Source: CAZTAR01 sp043813895
GTDB lineage: Bacteria; Planctomycetota; Phycisphaerae; UBA1845; UTPLA1
DNA length: 14,273 nt
Assembly (NCBI GenBank): GCA_043813895.1
Contig: JBDRKQ010000237.1
Location: 1-14,273, forward strand
Reading direction: 5' to 3'
Part shown: positions 13,702 through 14,273 of the stretch, piece after piece
Layout: each line of letters starts with the position of its first letter
Position numbering within the stretch: the stretch's first letter is position 1
Program-made: the position numbers and the translations under genes
Notes under the pieces: model-generated
The model's database searches: none
The model's input: the letters and a program-made list of their open reading frames with translations, nothing else
What the model was told of the DNA's origin: nothing

Positions 13702-14273
13702 ATGTTCAAAGAAGTGCCCAGCCAATTCGATTTCCCCAAGGCCGAACAGGAAGTGCTCGCCTTCTGGGAGAAGCACGCCATCTACGAGAAGACGCTCGAC
13801 AAGAGCAAGGGCGGCAAGCCGTTCGTGTTCTTCGAAGGTCCGCCGACCGCCAACGGCCTGCCGCACCCCGGCCACTGCCTGACGCGGGCCATCAAGGACC
13901 TCTTCCCCCGCTACAAGACCATGACCGGCCACTACTGCCAACGCAAGGGCGGCTGGGACACGCACGGCCTGCCCGTCGAGGTAGAGGTCTGCAAGACGCT
14001 CGGCATCCATTCCAAGGAGGAAATCGAGGCATACGGCGTCGAGCCCTTCAACCAGAGGTGCCTGGAATCGGTCTTCCGCTACACGAAGGAATGGGAGGAG
14101 ATGACGCGGCGTCTCGGCTTCTGGGTGAACCTGGAAGAGGCCTACGTCACCTATCACCAGAGCTACGTCGAGTCGGTGTGGTGGGCGCTCAAAACGCTCT
14201 TCGACGCGGGCAAGCTCTACCAGGGACACAAGATCGTCTGGTGGTGGGCACAAGGCGGCACCGCCCTCTCCGC
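13702..14273 (+). CDS. ileS: Isoleucyl-tRNA synthetase, N-terminal part (3'-partial)
   Basis: The enzyme charges tRNA-Ile with isoleucine in the cytoplasm. The visible 190 residues form the start of the class I catalytic domain. EGPPTANGLPHPGH (45-58) contains the HIGH motif as HPGH. GGWDTHGLPVE (83-93) is the signature that separates IleRS from ValRS and LeuRS. TRRLGFWVN and TYHQSYVESVWWALK lead to the first insertion. The last residues KIVWWWAQGGTALS stand where most bacterial enzymes have a VPYCPRCGTPLS-like zinc ribbon, so both expected cysteines of this first pair are replaced. The ATG at 13702 has GGAG eight bases upstream. The frame is open to the window edge; the KMSKS motif and the editing and anticodon domains lie outside. 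Confidence 0.94.
   Translation, partial: MFKEVPSQFDFPKAEQEVLAFWEKHAIYEKTLDKSKGGKPFVFFEGPPTANGLPHPGHCLTRAIKDLFPRYKTMTGHYCQRKGGWDTHGLPVEVEVCKTLGIHSKEEIEAYGVEPFNQRCLESVFRYTKEWEEMTRRLGFWVNLEEAYVTYHQSYVESVWWALKTLFDAGKLYQGHKIVWWWAQGGTALS

Noticed and set aside
13555..14253. 232-codon minus frame over the ileS start
   Set aside because: It is antisense to the HIGH and WDTHGLPVE motifs of ileS and has no supporting features.

Overview
The window is GC-rich, gene-dense chromosomal DNA that looks like a member of the Planctomycetota, probably a Phycisphaerae-like or uncultivated lineage. The assignment is inference. It rests on the long secreted protein made of YYWRID-type fibronectin-III-like repeats, a membrane protein with two zinc ribbons at its N-terminus, a divergent isoleucyl-tRNA synthetase, and many intergenic palindromic repeats. 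No rRNA, tRNA, CRISPR array, transposase or phage gene was found.

Layout. 2-3364 (+): the 3' part of a giant surface or secreted protein with eleven repeats of about 95 residues. 3365-3716: a gene-free convergent gap with strong inverted repeats. 3717-7317 (-): four genes. In transcription order these are an EamA/DMT-family permease, a thioredoxin-type arsenate reductase (arsC) overlapping a sirtuin deacylase by four bases (GTGA), a structured spacer, and scpB (chromosome segregation) with its own promoter and an unusual acidic repeat tail. 7434-8369 (+): NAD-dependent malate dehydrogenase, divergent from the permease. 8696-9673 (+): zinc-ribbon membrane protein. 9999-11015 (+): family 2 glycosyltransferase whose last 25 codons lie inside a 27-bp inverted repeat. 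11200-11451 (+): small NifU-like iron-sulfur protein. 11496-11733: a compact transcription unit (promoter, short ORF of 30 or 42 codons, intrinsic terminator) that appears undescribed. 11966-13444 (+): MATE-family exporter. 13702-14273 (+): 5' end of ileS, cut by the window edge.

The genes are mostly housekeeping functions in short units and do not form one pathway. The one tight functional pairing is arsC-sirtuin (translational coupling), with the permease upstream possibly in the same unit.

The most distinctive signal is the intergenic space. At least four families of composite palindromes occur: (i) GGGTGCC...GGCACCC three-way-junction elements at 6298, 8453 (half copy) and 9697; (ii) GAGCCGCGG...CCGCGGCTC elements at 8514 and 10939; (iii) GTAGCG(G/T)CCGACCCC elements at 11759 and, in tandem, at 13489; (iv) a GGGCTG...CAGCCC hairpin at 13598. 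Two family (i) copies lie in opposite orientation, and their stems differ by a compensatory base-pair change, so the fold rather than the exact sequence appears to be kept.
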